Of a stretch of DNA of 64,000 bases, positions 39,201 through 47,631 are shown piece after piece. The stretch is from Arthrobacter alpinus. GTDB lineage: Bacteria > Actinomycetota > Actinomycetes > Actinomycetales > Micrococcaceae. Both the position numbers and the translations under genes were made by a program. The DNA lies in assembly GCF_900105965.1 (NCBI RefSeq), contig NZ_FNTV01000001.1, positions 1,984,001-2,048,000 of the forward strand. The letters are read 5' to 3'. The notes beneath the pieces were generated by a model that made no database searches, had not been told where the DNA came from, and saw only the letters and a program-made list of their open reading frames with translations. The stretch's first letter is position 1; the number at the start of each line of letters is the position of its first letter.

Positions 39201-40692
39201 CCAAGCTGGCACCGCGGTTCAGCAGAAGCTCCTCCAGCGCTGTCAAGAGCAACCCGGCTGCCCCGTGGCCCGAGGCCAGGTGCTCCCCCGCCAGCGGCGA
39301 ATGCACCGAGCCAACATGGGGAAGCCATTGCAGCCATTCCCACCGGTCCTTGGATTCGGCCGAGGTCATGGCGGCCACGGCCAGTTCCGCAGGCGAGTGC
39401 AGCCCTACGGCCTGCAGCACCAAGGCGCGGGCAACATCGTCCACCACTCCGCGGGGGCCGGCAACACCGAGGGCGCCGCTGGTCCTAAATTGTGCCACCA
39501 CGGGCACGGCATCGATGTCTTCAAACTCGGTCTTGATGTCTTGGATCTCTGCCATGTATTCGGGCAGGGTGTTGTTTTCCCCCGGCACCTTGACAGGTGT
39601 GCGTGAGGGCTGGCGCCCAACGCCGAGGCGCAGTGAGAGGAAATTCTTGTGCTCGGGCCGGTGTGTCCACATCAGCGGGCCCAGCTTGTAGATGGCATCG
39701 ACCGTTTCCGCCGTGGAGGGGCTTTCGGAGAGACGAACAGCCCGCTCAACCTGCTGGCGCGCTGTCATTTGCCGGCGGAATTCAACCACGGCGCCACGGA
39801 ACTGCTCAATGGAATCCTTGAGTTCGCGCCGGCCATTGGCCTTTTGGTCAAAGTAGCCGCCGAGCATCATCAACGGCATCATGGCCATGAAAACCAGGCT
39901 GAACAAGCTCTTGGTCACGGCAAACATGATGGCGCCCATGAAGATGGGGGCCATCAACATGATCACGGGGAAACGATCCCGCTTGGGCCGCTGGGGCCCG
40001 CTGGGGATGGTTTGTTCTTCAACTTTGAAGTGCGGCACAACGCGCGGTGACCTGTTGAACTCCACCAGGGGGCTGGTGGGTCCTGATTGGGCGCCGCGGC
40101 CCAGGCTGACCACCGAGATGGTGGTTTCACCCAGCGTCACCTCGTCATAGGAGCTCAAGACGGCCCTGGAAACCTGGGTGCCTTCCATCATGAGGCCGTT
40201 GGCGGAGCCGGTATCGGCGATCTCAATGGTTTCACCGACAGTGATCCGGGCATGGCGCTTGGAGGTCATGGGGTCGCTCAGGCGCACGTCCGCATCCAGG
40301 GCTCGGCCCAGGTAGCTGGTGCCGGCAGGCAGAGAGAATTCGGCGCCTTTGTCCGGGCCGGCCGTGATGCGCAGTGTTGCGGCGGCCGGGCCGCGATCAC
40401 GGTTGGGAACGGCAAAGCTGTCGCTGACCTGGGTCAGCGAGACTGTGGCACCGGGACGCAACCCGGATTCCATGAGGTTCCCCTCGGGCGGCAAGGTGCG
40501 TCCGCGAACGCCGCCCACCATGGATTCCTCCACCAAGAGCGAGAGGTTGGTGGGGGCCTGCGCACCTTTACGTGTTGGATCGCTGAGGTACAGCTCGGTG
40601 GCGATGTCCCCCACGGATGCCAAACCGTCAACCGTGACGGCGAGGTTCTTGTCCTCTTGCGGTTCACGCTTGAGTGTCAGCCTGATCCTCAT
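36256..40692 (-). CDS. EssC/EccC-type FtsK/SpoIIIE ATPase with FHA domain (type VII-like secretion motor)
   Basis: A 1478-residue membrane ATPase. About 90 N-terminal residues form a beta-rich module of uncertain type. A FHA domain follows at about 115-190 (SYLGRALDADVRLSDPMTSKRHARI, then TGSANGL). Two helices lie at about 244-285 (FPVIMLMAPIFMGAIMFAV onward). Three FtsK/SpoIIIE-like ATPase domains follow. Domain 1 has an intact Walker A, GGTTGAGKSE (about 694-703), and Walker B LIIVVDEF (about 797). Domain 2 has GASGSGKSA (about 1020). Domain 3 is degenerate, GPPSSGRTT. This is the plan of type VII motors that export WXG100 proteins. Its start overlaps the preceding FHA-like gene (ATGA). No EccB, EccD, EccE or mycosin gene is in the window. 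Confidence 0.9.
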   Translation of the reverse strand: MRIRLTLKREPQEDKNLAVTVDGLASVGDIATELYLSDPTRKGAQAPTNLSLLVEESMVGGVRGRTLPPEGNLMESGLRPGATVSLTQVSDSFAVPNRDRGPAAATLRITAGPDKGAEFSLPAGTSYLGRALDADVRLSDPMTSKRHARITVGETIEIADTGSANGLMMEGTQVSRAVLSSYDEVTLGETTISVVSLGRGAQSGPTSPLVEFNRSPRVVPHFKVEEQTIPSGPQRPKRDRFPVIMLMAPIFMGAIMFAVTKSLFSLVFMAMMPLMMLGGYFDQKANGRRELKDSIEQFRGAVVEFRRQMTARQQVERAVRLSESPSTAETVDAIYKLGPLMWTHRPEHKNFLSLRLGVGRQPSRTPVKVPGENNTLPEYMAEIQDIKTEFEDIDAVPVVAQFRTSGALGVAGPRGVVDDVARALVLQAVGLHSPAELAVAAMTSAESKDRWEWLQWLPHVGSVHSPLAGEHLASGHGAAGLLLTALEELLLNRGASLEAHRAALRGAIDPAKSEIPQPVTPALLVIIEDDVKVDRARLTRLTEYGADVGVHILWVAGSIEALPAACRDFVHVAETATTGQVRLGQLTYPVSCESVSLELASALARMLAPVVDAGKPIDDDSDLPRAVSYVALAGHDLVEGTQGIADRWLENNSVASRAVKNRKHQGSLRALVGSKGVEPMYLDLKTEGPHALVGGTTGAGKSEFLQAWVLGMAAAYSPDRVSFLFVDYKGGAAFADCLQLPHTVGLVTDLSPHLVRRALTSLRAELHYREHLLNRKKAKDLLALEREADPEAPPSLIIVVDEFAALAKEVPEFVDGVVDVAARGRSLGLHLILATQRPSGVIKDSLRANTNMRIALRMADVDDSMDILGESSAAYFSPSIPGRGAAKTGPGRIQGFQTGYAGGWTSRTPQRPRIDIVEMDFGAGAPWEQELPATPVEDSAGPNDIAKVVANVSLAAVELGVKPPRKPWLSELSEIYDFSKLPGQRSDEQLLLGVMDDPEHQAQPTVFFEPDRDGNMAILGASGSGKSAALRTIAIAAAITPRGGPVQVYGIDAASNGLQMLEVLPHVGGIINAEDAERVGRLLRYVRGIIEERAESFAQVKAGSIAEYRRLANKPDEPRIIVMVDGLSTFREIYEFRTGMTQFETLQQIATDGRPMGVHIVIAGDSPKSLPASLAASVQRQLVLRLATSDDYSNLGLPRDVLTAASPPGRGMIDGGEVQLAIFGGTSNLALQARQVASLAESLRRQGVKQAPRVQALPEMLDLDVLPAATPGNVIIGVDDFNLEPAGLQASGALMLTGPPSSGRTTALVTLAEALKRSTPGTRRVYFGSRRSAIANLPVWDESIVGAAALEPLLQRFIDSVEAETEPVAFFIEGVTEFGDSEAEMDLVTLIKSAVKANYFVVGEAETSTWSGAWSLAGLFKAGRRGLLMNPGDVEGDTLMNTPLGRVYNNKFIPGRGYIVGRGKAFKVQVASTIDHER

Positions 40693-41393
40693 TCAGTTTC
40701 CGTTCCGCGTTCGCTGTCCAGCAGGGGCAAGTCGTCGGGGGTGACCAGGTGCGAGGTGACAGAATGCTCCACGAGGCGGGCACGGCGGTTTGTGGCGAGT
40801 TTTCCGCCACCGCCGCGCAGGCCAACCACACCCACCCGGTCCAACTTGTCACAGACGTTGTCCAGTTTGCGGTTGAAGCGCGTGAGCGCCCAGCCCAGTC
40901 GCTTGGCCGCTTGGGCCGAGGACGGGATGGAGCTAAAGCCTGTGCCGCCACGGCGCAGGAGTGGCTCGGCCAGGGCAACAATCAAGGCCTTCTGCGAGGG
41001 GGTGAATACCACTGGTCCAATGGTGGTTGAGCCGGCCGAATCTTCCTCACGGCTTTGCGATGTGAACGCCGGTGAGTCCAGATGAACGGAAAATTCGTAA
41101 GTGGTGGGGCCCGCCGTGAAAACCACATTGGTCTGGCTAAAGACCAGCGGAATCCGGGCACCCGGAGCCATCCACGCCTGCATGCCGCCTGCGGCGTCGG
41201 CGATCGTGGCCGAGAGCATGGTGCCGGCGTTGGTCAGCCACCAGATGCCGTCGTACTTGCTGACCTCCAGAAATTTCCGGTGCAGGTACGGGTTGTCATC
41301 AACTTCGATGTCACCTTCGCGACCAATGCTAAAAATGGTCTCGGGCGATGGTTGGTACCACTCGCCGCAAAAATCAATGGTCAGTTCAGCCAT
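40689..41393 (-). CDS. FHA-like domain protein with winged-helix-like C-terminus
   Basis: A 234-residue cytoplasmic protein. The first half resembles a divergent FHA domain: FSIGREGDIEVDDNPYLHRKFLEV keeps the GR and the loop before H-R, and TNAGT stands for the phosphothreonine-contact Asn loop. The second half (VVFTPSQKALIVALAEPLLRRGG, then SSAQAAKRLGWALTRFNRKLDNVCDKLDRVGVVGL) looks like a winged helix. It would be suited to reading kinase output and binding DNA or a partner. Its stop overlaps the FtsK start by four bases and it follows the kinase gene by 40 bases. Confidence 0.6.
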   Translation of the reverse strand: MAELTIDFCGEWYQPSPETIFSIGREGDIEVDDNPYLHRKFLEVSKYDGIWWLTNAGTMLSATIADAAGGMQAWMAPGARIPLVFSQTNVVFTAGPTTYEFSVHLDSPAFTSQSREEDSAGSTTIGPVVFTPSQKALIVALAEPLLRRGGTGFSSIPSSAQAAKRLGWALTRFNRKLDNVCDKLDRVGVVGLRGGGGKLATNRRARLVEHSVTSHLVTPDDLPLLDSERGTETE

Positions 41394-41433
41394 AACGGCA
41401 GCCCCCTTGTGTACTTACTGTTCGTTATGCGTC

Positions 41434-43218
41434 TTAGGAGCACTTCTTGGTCTCCGGCGATGTCTGACCGTTCTTGCGCACCAGTTTCACCGAGATGCAG
41501 GATTGGTCATTTGAGCCGTTGACCACAAAAACCTTGGTGTCAGTGGTGGGTTTGAATTCTCCCGAGTCAACAGCGCTGACCGCGGCCCACAGGTACTTGT
41601 CCCCGTCCTCGGGGTCAGGGTTTTTCCACGTCCATTCCGAACCACCGTTTTTCGGTGCCGCGGCTAAGTCGGTGACGGCAGGAACCTCGGCGCCAATGAC
41701 CAGGGCCGTGGGCGGTGTGGTGGATTCCTGGGCTATGGGATCGTCCTGCTGCGGTGCGCCAACGTTGACAAAGACAATGATGCCCACCACGACGGCGGCC
41801 AGCAGCACCGCACCCGAGGCCAGTCCCAGCCACAACCGGCTCTTGGCCGGTGGCGCCGGGGCAGGTTCAGCCGGTTGGGGCGCGTGTAGCTCGGCTCGCT
41901 GGACGGTGGAGTCGAGAACAAAGTCGGCTGCCTGCATCCGCGATTCGTGGCCCGGCCTGGAATCTGCCCATTCGGTGGGAGATGCAACGGATGAGAAAGT
42001 CCTTCCCGCGGCATTGTTGCGAACTGTGGGACCGCCCGCGGTGTCACTGGAAACCTCTGCTACCTGGTTCGCACCGCTGATTGGGCTCGTAGCGGCGGTT
42101 CCGGGAGCTTGTGAAGGAACTGTCTGGCCATTGCGGTTGAGGCCTGTGGTGGTTCCGGTGACACCGGGAACCGTGTTGATCTGTGGTGTCCCCGCAAATG
42201 GCCCACCGCTGCTTCCGGTGGTGTCCCGGCGCACGCGCGACGGGAACGTCGGGTTGGAGGTGCTGGCATCAGGGTCAATCGAGACAATGCTGCGGACCCG
42301 GGTTGCTTCCTCGTGTTCCTCGGGGCGGGCATCCGGTGCGGCAACTTCTTCCTGCACCTCAAAAGGTGTCACGGAGAGGTTCATATCTGCCTGCACGCGC
42401 ATCAAGGCACGGGCAAAGTCCTTGGCCGATCGGTACCGGGAGTTCGGTGACTTGGCCATGGCCGTGGCCAACACCATTTCAAAGGCCTCGGGTACATCCG
42501 CCCGGCCCAAACGGGGAACCGGAGCGGAGGCAATACGGTCCATCAACAAACGTTGGGAGTTATCTGCGCCGGGAATCACAAAGGGCGAATGGCCGGCCAG
42601 GAGGGTGTAAATGGTGGCGCCCAAGGCCCAAATGTCCACCTTGAACCCGTCAGTTGCCCCGGCCCCGAACGACTCCGGTGGCGACCACGGAATGGACATG
42701 CCGCCGCCGTCGGACTGGGTTGATTCAGCCGTGCCGGAGATGCCGAAGTCGGTAAGTGCCGGCCGGTTGTAATCGGTGACCAGAACGTTGGCTGGCTTGA
42801 TGTCGCGGTGGGCGATGCCTGCCCGGTGCGCGGTTTCGACGGCGGAGGCCACCTGGATGCCAATTTCCAGGGCCTTGTCGGTGCTGAAACGGCCTTGCCG
42901 GTATTGCATGTCCAGGCTAGGCCGGGAGCAGTACTCCATGGCCAGGTAGGAGTGGCCCGAATCGGTAATTTCGGCTTCGAAAATCGTGACGATATAAGGG
43001 TGCGCGGAGAGTTGGGCCATCAAGTTGGCCTCGGACTCAAAGCTGGCGCGTGCACCTTCCGTGCGTAGATCGGCGGTGAGAACCTTGACGGCAACCTTGC
43101 GGCGGGGCCTGTCTTGTTCGTAGAGGTAGACGTCGGAGAACCCACCCGAACCCAACACCGACAGGAATCTGTAGCCCGGCAGTGTGGGCGGGGCCCCGGG
43201 AGCGCGCCGGGTACTCAC
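41434..43218 (-). CDS. Membrane Ser/Thr protein kinase with extracellular C-terminal domain
   Basis: A 594-residue PknB-type kinase. The catalytic domain carries the glycine loop LGSGGFSDVY (22-31), ATP-anchoring K45 in VAVK, HRDIKPANVL (about 136-145), DFG, and a PPE variant of the APE motif. A long Ser/Thr/Pro-rich linker follows. A single membrane helix lies at about 459-485. An extracellular domain of about 110 residues ends in two cysteines and contains VTDLAAAPKNGGSEWTW, which looks like a fibronectin-III-like or related beta-sandwich, not PASTA. The start is GTG overlapping the previous stop (GTGA). Together with the PP2C phosphatase and several FHA proteins it forms a complete phospho-signalling set. 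Confidence 0.93.
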   Translation of the reverse strand: MSTRRAPGAPPTLPGYRFLSVLGSGGFSDVYLYEQDRPRRKVAVKVLTADLRTEGARASFESEANLMAQLSAHPYIVTIFEAEITDSGHSYLAMEYCSRPSLDMQYRQGRFSTDKALEIGIQVASAVETAHRAGIAHRDIKPANVLVTDYNRPALTDFGISGTAESTQSDGGGMSIPWSPPESFGAGATDGFKVDIWALGATIYTLLAGHSPFVIPGADNSQRLLMDRIASAPVPRLGRADVPEAFEMVLATAMAKSPNSRYRSAKDFARALMRVQADMNLSVTPFEVQEEVAAPDARPEEHEEATRVRSIVSIDPDASTSNPTFPSRVRRDTTGSSGGPFAGTPQINTVPGVTGTTTGLNRNGQTVPSQAPGTAATSPISGANQVAEVSSDTAGGPTVRNNAAGRTFSSVASPTEWADSRPGHESRMQAADFVLDSTVQRAELHAPQPAEPAPAPPAKSRLWLGLASGAVLLAAVVVGIIVFVNVGAPQQDDPIAQESTTPPTALVIGAEVPAVTDLAAAPKNGGSEWTWKNPDPEDGDKYLWAAVSAVDSGEFKPTTDTKVFVVNGSNDQSCISVKLVRKNGQTSPETKKCS

Positions 43219-45188
43219 AGCAGTCCATCGAAGAGCAACGAGATACCGTCACCCAACTCTGCGATGTCACCGTTGAGCAGGATGGCTTCCTCACCTTGGC
43301 TGAGGCGGCGCGGGGCCTGGCCTTCGCGAACCAGGACGGTGCCATTGGTTGCTTTCAGATCAACCAACAGGACTTCCCAACCATCCAAGCGAATCTCCAC
43401 GTGGGAGCGGGAAATATCACCGTTCTCGCTCTTGACCTGGACGAGCCGGGGCATGGCTCCGCCCATGACCCGGGACACCGAGGGCTGGCGCCCGATGATC
43501 AGCGAGTGGTCAAGTTCCACCACCTCACCAGTGGAAATATGCATGGTGCCCAAACGGGGACGGCCCACCTCGCGCGGCTCGGAGTTGATGGTTGACCCGC
43601 ACTCCGAGCACTGGGAGCGGCTAGGCGGGTTGGCATGCCCATTGGGGCACATACGTGCCAAAACCACGGGGCCGGTGGGCGGACGTGATTCCAGCTGCGC
43701 AACGTCCGGCTCCTGGTTGAGGTCACTGATGACATCGCCGCGCATGACGGTGTGGCCGTCATGGTCCGGATCGTAAGCCTGCGCAGGAGCGCTCGGCACA
43801 GGAGCGCCGGCCTCCGACGTGCTGGGCGCAACGGCCTCATCACTGCTTTGGCGCCACGGCACGGAATCGATCAAAATGCCCTCTGGCCAGGTGGCCGGAA
43901 CCGGGGCCTCCGCAGGCACAGCGTTCTCACCGTTGTCGGCTGCAAAAGTCTCAGCCGGTACATCGGCGTTCGTGCCGGCAACGGGAGGCAGCGTCGGCAT
44001 GGGAGGCACCGAAGGCTCAGCGGCTTCCTGCGCAATGGGCTGGCCATCCTCGTCCAGCCGAACGGCTGCGGCCTCCACGCTCTGGGCCATGGTGGTTGCC
44101 CCGAACAGGTAGTCGTAATTTATGGTGAAGCCGTCATCAACTGCTTCGGCTGCTGCCGGGGGTTGTGCCTCACTGGTGTTTGGTGCCTGATTCGAGGTCC
44201 CTGGTTCTACAGGCTGTGCGGACTCCTCAGCCTCCAGATCGGATTCCGGCTCTGATTCTGCTGGCGGTTCCGAGTCCTGGGCGCCGTCGGCTTCCTCGGC
44301 ATGTTCGGGGATGATGGTTCGGCTCAGGTCATCGGGCTCGATGTCCTCGTCAGCGCCGGCAAAGTCCACGCCAGCCGAGGAGCCGATGAAGTGTTCCAGG
44401 GCGCCGGGTTCATCCAGGGGTGCAAGTTGCGCATTCCATTCCGCGTCGGCAGCCTCCGCGGCCTTGGCAAAGCTGGCGAGAGTCTCCTCGTCGTACTCAG
44501 GGTCTAAGTCCGCTTCGTCGTCTTCAACGGGATCAACATCGCCGTCGTGGACGTTGGCAGCCTCGGTCTCGGCAGGTTCGGCTTCGACAGCATCGACAGA
44601 ATCGGCTTCCAGCGGATCAGTTTCGGCAGGCACGACGGCGGCAGGCACCGTTTCGGCAGGCACCGGGGCGAGCGGGCCGGCGTCGTACGGCTGAACCTCA
44701 GGAAGCGCGGTGGCCACGGGCACGGCGGCTGACACGGTGGCGCCGTCGGCCAGCACCACTAGGGATTGCAGGCGAACGACGCCCTCCCCCAGTGGCAGCG
44801 TGAGCGTGTCTTCAACCGGGATCGATTCATCGAGGGTCAGCTCGATCGAATCGGCCAGCGGCAGGGATCGTTCGCTCCAGGTGGTGACATCGCGCCCGGA
44901 GACCGTCTCGATGCCATCTGCGGTACGAGCAACTAGAGTTATGTTTCCTCGCAGGATGGCATGCAGGCGGTCACTCTGGACCACGATCGCGAAGTGTGGC
45001 ATGCCTGTTAGACCCGTACCGAACTTCTCCGTGACCTCGTTGAGCACACCATGAATGGTGGGTTCCTGGCCGAGGAAGTCCCACAGCTCTGCCACGATCG
45101 CCGGATTCGTTTGTCCCTCGAGAACAATGAGCGATCCCGAGCGTACAATTCCAAGCCAGGAACCGGTGTTGTACGTGGTGCTAACCAT
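43215..45188 (-). CDS. Zinc-ribbon/FHA-domain protein with long acidic linker
   Basis: A 657-residue cytoplasmic protein. The N-terminal 130 residues (MVSTTYNTGSWLGIVRSGSL onward) form a compact domain I do not recognise. A long Ala/Glu/Asp/Pro-rich region of low complexity occupies about 150-500. A zinc ribbon follows (CPNGHANPPSRSQCSECGS). The C-terminal FHA domain retains LIIGRQPS, SRSHVEIR and the ATNGT loop, so it should bind phosphothreonine. It is a likely kinase substrate and scaffold. ATG 45188 overlaps the PP2C stop by eight bases and has GAGGAG upstream, so the phosphatase and this protein are translationally coupled. Confidence 0.85.
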   Translation of the reverse strand: MVSTTYNTGSWLGIVRSGSLIVLEGQTNPAIVAELWDFLGQEPTIHGVLNEVTEKFGTGLTGMPHFAIVVQSDRLHAILRGNITLVARTADGIETVSGRDVTTWSERSLPLADSIELTLDESIPVEDTLTLPLGEGVVRLQSLVVLADGATVSAAVPVATALPEVQPYDAGPLAPVPAETVPAAVVPAETDPLEADSVDAVEAEPAETEAANVHDGDVDPVEDDEADLDPEYDEETLASFAKAAEAADAEWNAQLAPLDEPGALEHFIGSSAGVDFAGADEDIEPDDLSRTIIPEHAEEADGAQDSEPPAESEPESDLEAEESAQPVEPGTSNQAPNTSEAQPPAAAEAVDDGFTINYDYLFGATTMAQSVEAAAVRLDEDGQPIAQEAAEPSVPPMPTLPPVAGTNADVPAETFAADNGENAVPAEAPVPATWPEGILIDSVPWRQSSDEAVAPSTSEAGAPVPSAPAQAYDPDHDGHTVMRGDVISDLNQEPDVAQLESRPPTGPVVLARMCPNGHANPPSRSQCSECGSTINSEPREVGRPRLGTMHISTGEVVELDHSLIIGRQPSVSRVMGGAMPRLVQVKSENGDISRSHVEIRLDGWEVLLVDLKATNGTVLVREGQAPRRLSQGEEAILLNGDIAELGDGISLLFDGLL

Positions 45189-46164
45189 GATTCTCCTCAT
45201 GCGAGAGTGTTGCGGTGGTGTCAAAAGCGGTGTCCGGGGTGCGCACCGAAGCCGGGATGGATTCGAGCACCTCTTTTTTAATCGGGGCGGGGGCAGGAGT
45301 GTTCTGCTCCGCCAAGGGCATCCTCGGCAAGGTGTCGTCCTCGCCGGTGATCGTGGGAAACTGCGCCGTTGTGGGCTTGTTCAGGGTGTCTTCCCCCGTG
45401 CCGCCGTTCACGTTGCTGGCATCTACGACCACAACGGTGATATTGTCCCGCCCGCCTGAACGCAGCGCTGATTGGATGAGCGAATCAACCGCGTCCTGGG
45501 GGTGGCGCAAGGTACTCAAGGCCCGGTGGATCTGCTCGTCGCTAAGCTCTCCGGAGAGCCCGTCCGAACACACCAGGATCCTGTCGCCTTCTTCAACGGG
45601 CATGAGCCAAAAGTCAGCTTCGGTATCCGAGCCGGTGCCCAGGGCACGGGTCACCACGTGGCGGCGCGGATGGATCAGCGCCTCCGCGGCCGTGATAATT
45701 CCGGCATCCACGAGCTCCTGAACCTCCGAATGGTCCACGCTGACCTGGGCAAAGTTGCCCTGGCTCAGCCGATACGTGCGGGAATCGCCCACATTGAAGA
45801 CCAGCCAGTACGGCACGCCGCGTTCCTCAACCAGCACGGTGCCACTAACTGTGGTTCCGGCGCGGGCATTGGTCAGCTCCCGGATGCGGGCATCGGCCAG
45901 TCGAAGTGCCTGTTGCAAGTCCGACGCCGTTGCCTCCCGGGATCCGGCGGTGAGGATGCGCTGCTGGCTCAGAGTCTGGATGCATTCACGGCTGGCGACC
46001 TCGCCGGCCTCGTGGCCTCCCATTCCGTCGGCAACCACGAACAATGGATCCGCGGCCAGGAAGGAATCCTCGTTGAGTTCGCGCCGCAAGCCACGATCGG
46101 TCCCAAAGCCAAAGCTAATTTGAACTTCCGAGGCGGCACTCGTGGCGCCCTCTACTGCACTCAT
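45181..46164 (-). CDS. PP2C-family Ser/Thr protein phosphatase
   Basis: A 327-residue PstP-like phosphatase. Metal-binding motifs are intact: E32-D33 in RRELNEDSF, VVADGMGGHEAGEVAS (D46, G47), LVCSDGLSGEL, and the final GGRDNITVVVVD. The C-terminal 85 residues are Thr/Pro-rich and lack a membrane helix, so unlike PstP it is probably cytoplasmic. It opposes the kinase two genes downstream. The start overlaps the RDD/FHA gene's stop (ATGA). Confidence 0.93.
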   Translation of the reverse strand: MSAVEGATSAASEVQISFGFGTDRGLRRELNEDSFLAADPLFVVADGMGGHEAGEVASRECIQTLSQQRILTAGSREATASDLQQALRLADARIRELTNARAGTTVSGTVLVEERGVPYWLVFNVGDSRTYRLSQGNFAQVSVDHSEVQELVDAGIITAAEALIHPRRHVVTRALGTGSDTEADFWLMPVEEGDRILVCSDGLSGELSDEQIHRALSTLRHPQDAVDSLIQSALRSGGRDNITVVVVDASNVNGGTGEDTLNKPTTAQFPTITGEDDTLPRMPLAEQNTPAPAPIKKEVLESIPASVRTPDTAFDTTATLSHEENHG

Positions 46165-47615
46165 GCGCGTCCCACCACAAAGTGACGGTCGCCAAAGTGA
46201 ACCGTGGAGCCCGGCTCGGCCAAGGCGGGCTTGCCACCCGCCAGGGGCACCATGCTTCCGCTGGGATGGGTAATGCCGCTGCCGTTGGTGGAGTTCCTGT
46301 CGGTCACCCAGAGCCCCTCCCCGCTGACGCGAACGTGCAGGTGAGTTTTGGATACGGACCTGCTGGAGTCTTGGATGGAGATGAGCCGCGAAATCATTTC
46401 TCCATCGTATCCGGCTGGATTGCGCCCAATCAGCGCGGCGCCACCAACGTCCTCCGTGCGTCCATCGTCAAATGTCAGTCGCAGAGCCTGCGGCTGGGAC
46501 AGGGGACGGACACGGGTTTCTCCCGCCTCCTCATCGGGCAGGGTATCGGCGATCGGCGGGACCTGGCCAACAACCTGGGCTGGCGGGGCAAAGCTCGACG
46601 GCGCGGATACTGGCGGCGCATAAGCCGGCGGTGCGCTGCTTGTTGCTCCGGGCACAGTGGTGATGGGGCCCTGATCCACCGGAATGTGGGTCTGCGGGTT
46701 CGACGGCGGCGCGAACGGATTCCCTTGACTTGCCGGCTGGTTGTGGAACGCGACGGCCGGAGCTTCAAAGGGACGTGCTGCTGCGGGCGATGCCATGGGC
46801 GAGGGAGTGTGCGGCGCCATGGGCGAGGCCACCTGCGAAATGGTGGATACGGGGGCCGGGGCATAATTGACCCGTTCGGCGATGCCTCCGGTTTCCAAGG
46901 GGTCGCGGCCAGCTTTGACGTTAAAAACCAAGGTGTGGGCCACCTTGTCGTGCCAGCCTTGCTTTTTGCCGTTGGCATCCCAGGTGTTTGAAATCAGGAC
47001 CAGGATGGGACCGATCGTGGGCACAATGCTGCTGACGCCCACGATCAGGTATCGCAGGAAGATCGCCAGGAGCCCGGCCGGCCCACCGTCCATATTGGTT
47101 GTTCGCAGGCCGAGCATGAGGTTGCCCGGCGTCTTGCCTGACTTCGCTTCCCAGAGCCACAACCAAATGAAGTAGCCAAGGGACAGCAAGCTGGCGATTG
47201 AGGTTGCCACCAACAGCCACGTCAGATCCAGCTGGGCGAACTCCCCTACCTGGGTCACTTTCACCTTGAGGCTGCCGATCAGGGCGGCGACGCCGATCAA
47301 GAGGCTGGGCAGCACGCCGTCGATGATCTTGGCGACGAGGCGACGACCCGCCCCTCCGGGAACCAGTGCCGTGGCCGCTGCGATGCGCGGATCAACCCCA
47401 ACTTGCACCGGTGCAACAAAGGGTGCCGTGGCACCAGCTCCCACGGAAATGATGCCAGGAACCGTATGTGCCTCCGGCCCCTGAAGGGACACCGACGACT
47501 GCGCCGGTGAAGCGGCCCTGTTGGCCACCGCGGTCCCGCACAGGGTGCAGAAGGCCGCACCGGGAGCAAGTGCTGCCCCACAGTTCCGGCAGGGGTCGGC
47601 CGCTTTTTGCGCCAT
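46161..47615 (-). CDS. Zinc-ribbon, RDD membrane and FHA-domain protein
   Basis: A 484-residue protein with three modules. An N-terminal four-Cys zinc ribbon (C9, C12, C23, C26) comes first. A RDD-type membrane domain with several helices follows (GAGRRLVAKIIDGVLPSLLIGV, then WEAKSGKTPGNLMLGLR). A Pro/Ala-rich linker then leads to a cytoplasmic FHA domain (AALIGRNPA, SRSVSKTHLHV, DRNSTNGS). The FHA domain can recruit phosphorylated partners to the membrane, perhaps the transglutaminase-like or FtsK proteins. It follows the transglutaminase-like gene by 16 bases and overlaps the PP2C start. Confidence 0.9.
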   Translation of the reverse strand: MAQKAADPCRNCGAALAPGAAFCTLCGTAVANRAASPAQSSVSLQGPEAHTVPGIISVGAGATAPFVAPVQVGVDPRIAAATALVPGGAGRRLVAKIIDGVLPSLLIGVAALIGSLKVKVTQVGEFAQLDLTWLLVATSIASLLSLGYFIWLWLWEAKSGKTPGNLMLGLRTTNMDGGPAGLLAIFLRYLIVGVSSIVPTIGPILVLISNTWDANGKKQGWHDKVAHTLVFNVKAGRDPLETGGIAERVNYAPAPVSTISQVASPMAPHTPSPMASPAAARPFEAPAVAFHNQPASQGNPFAPPSNPQTHIPVDQGPITTVPGATSSAPPAYAPPVSAPSSFAPPAQVVGQVPPIADTLPDEEAGETRVRPLSQPQALRLTFDDGRTEDVGGAALIGRNPAGYDGEMISRLISIQDSSRSVSKTHLHVRVSGEGLWVTDRNSTNGSGITHPSGSMVPLAGGKPALAEPGSTVHFGDRHFVVGRA

Positions 47616-47631
47616 GTCTTCAGTACCCTTC

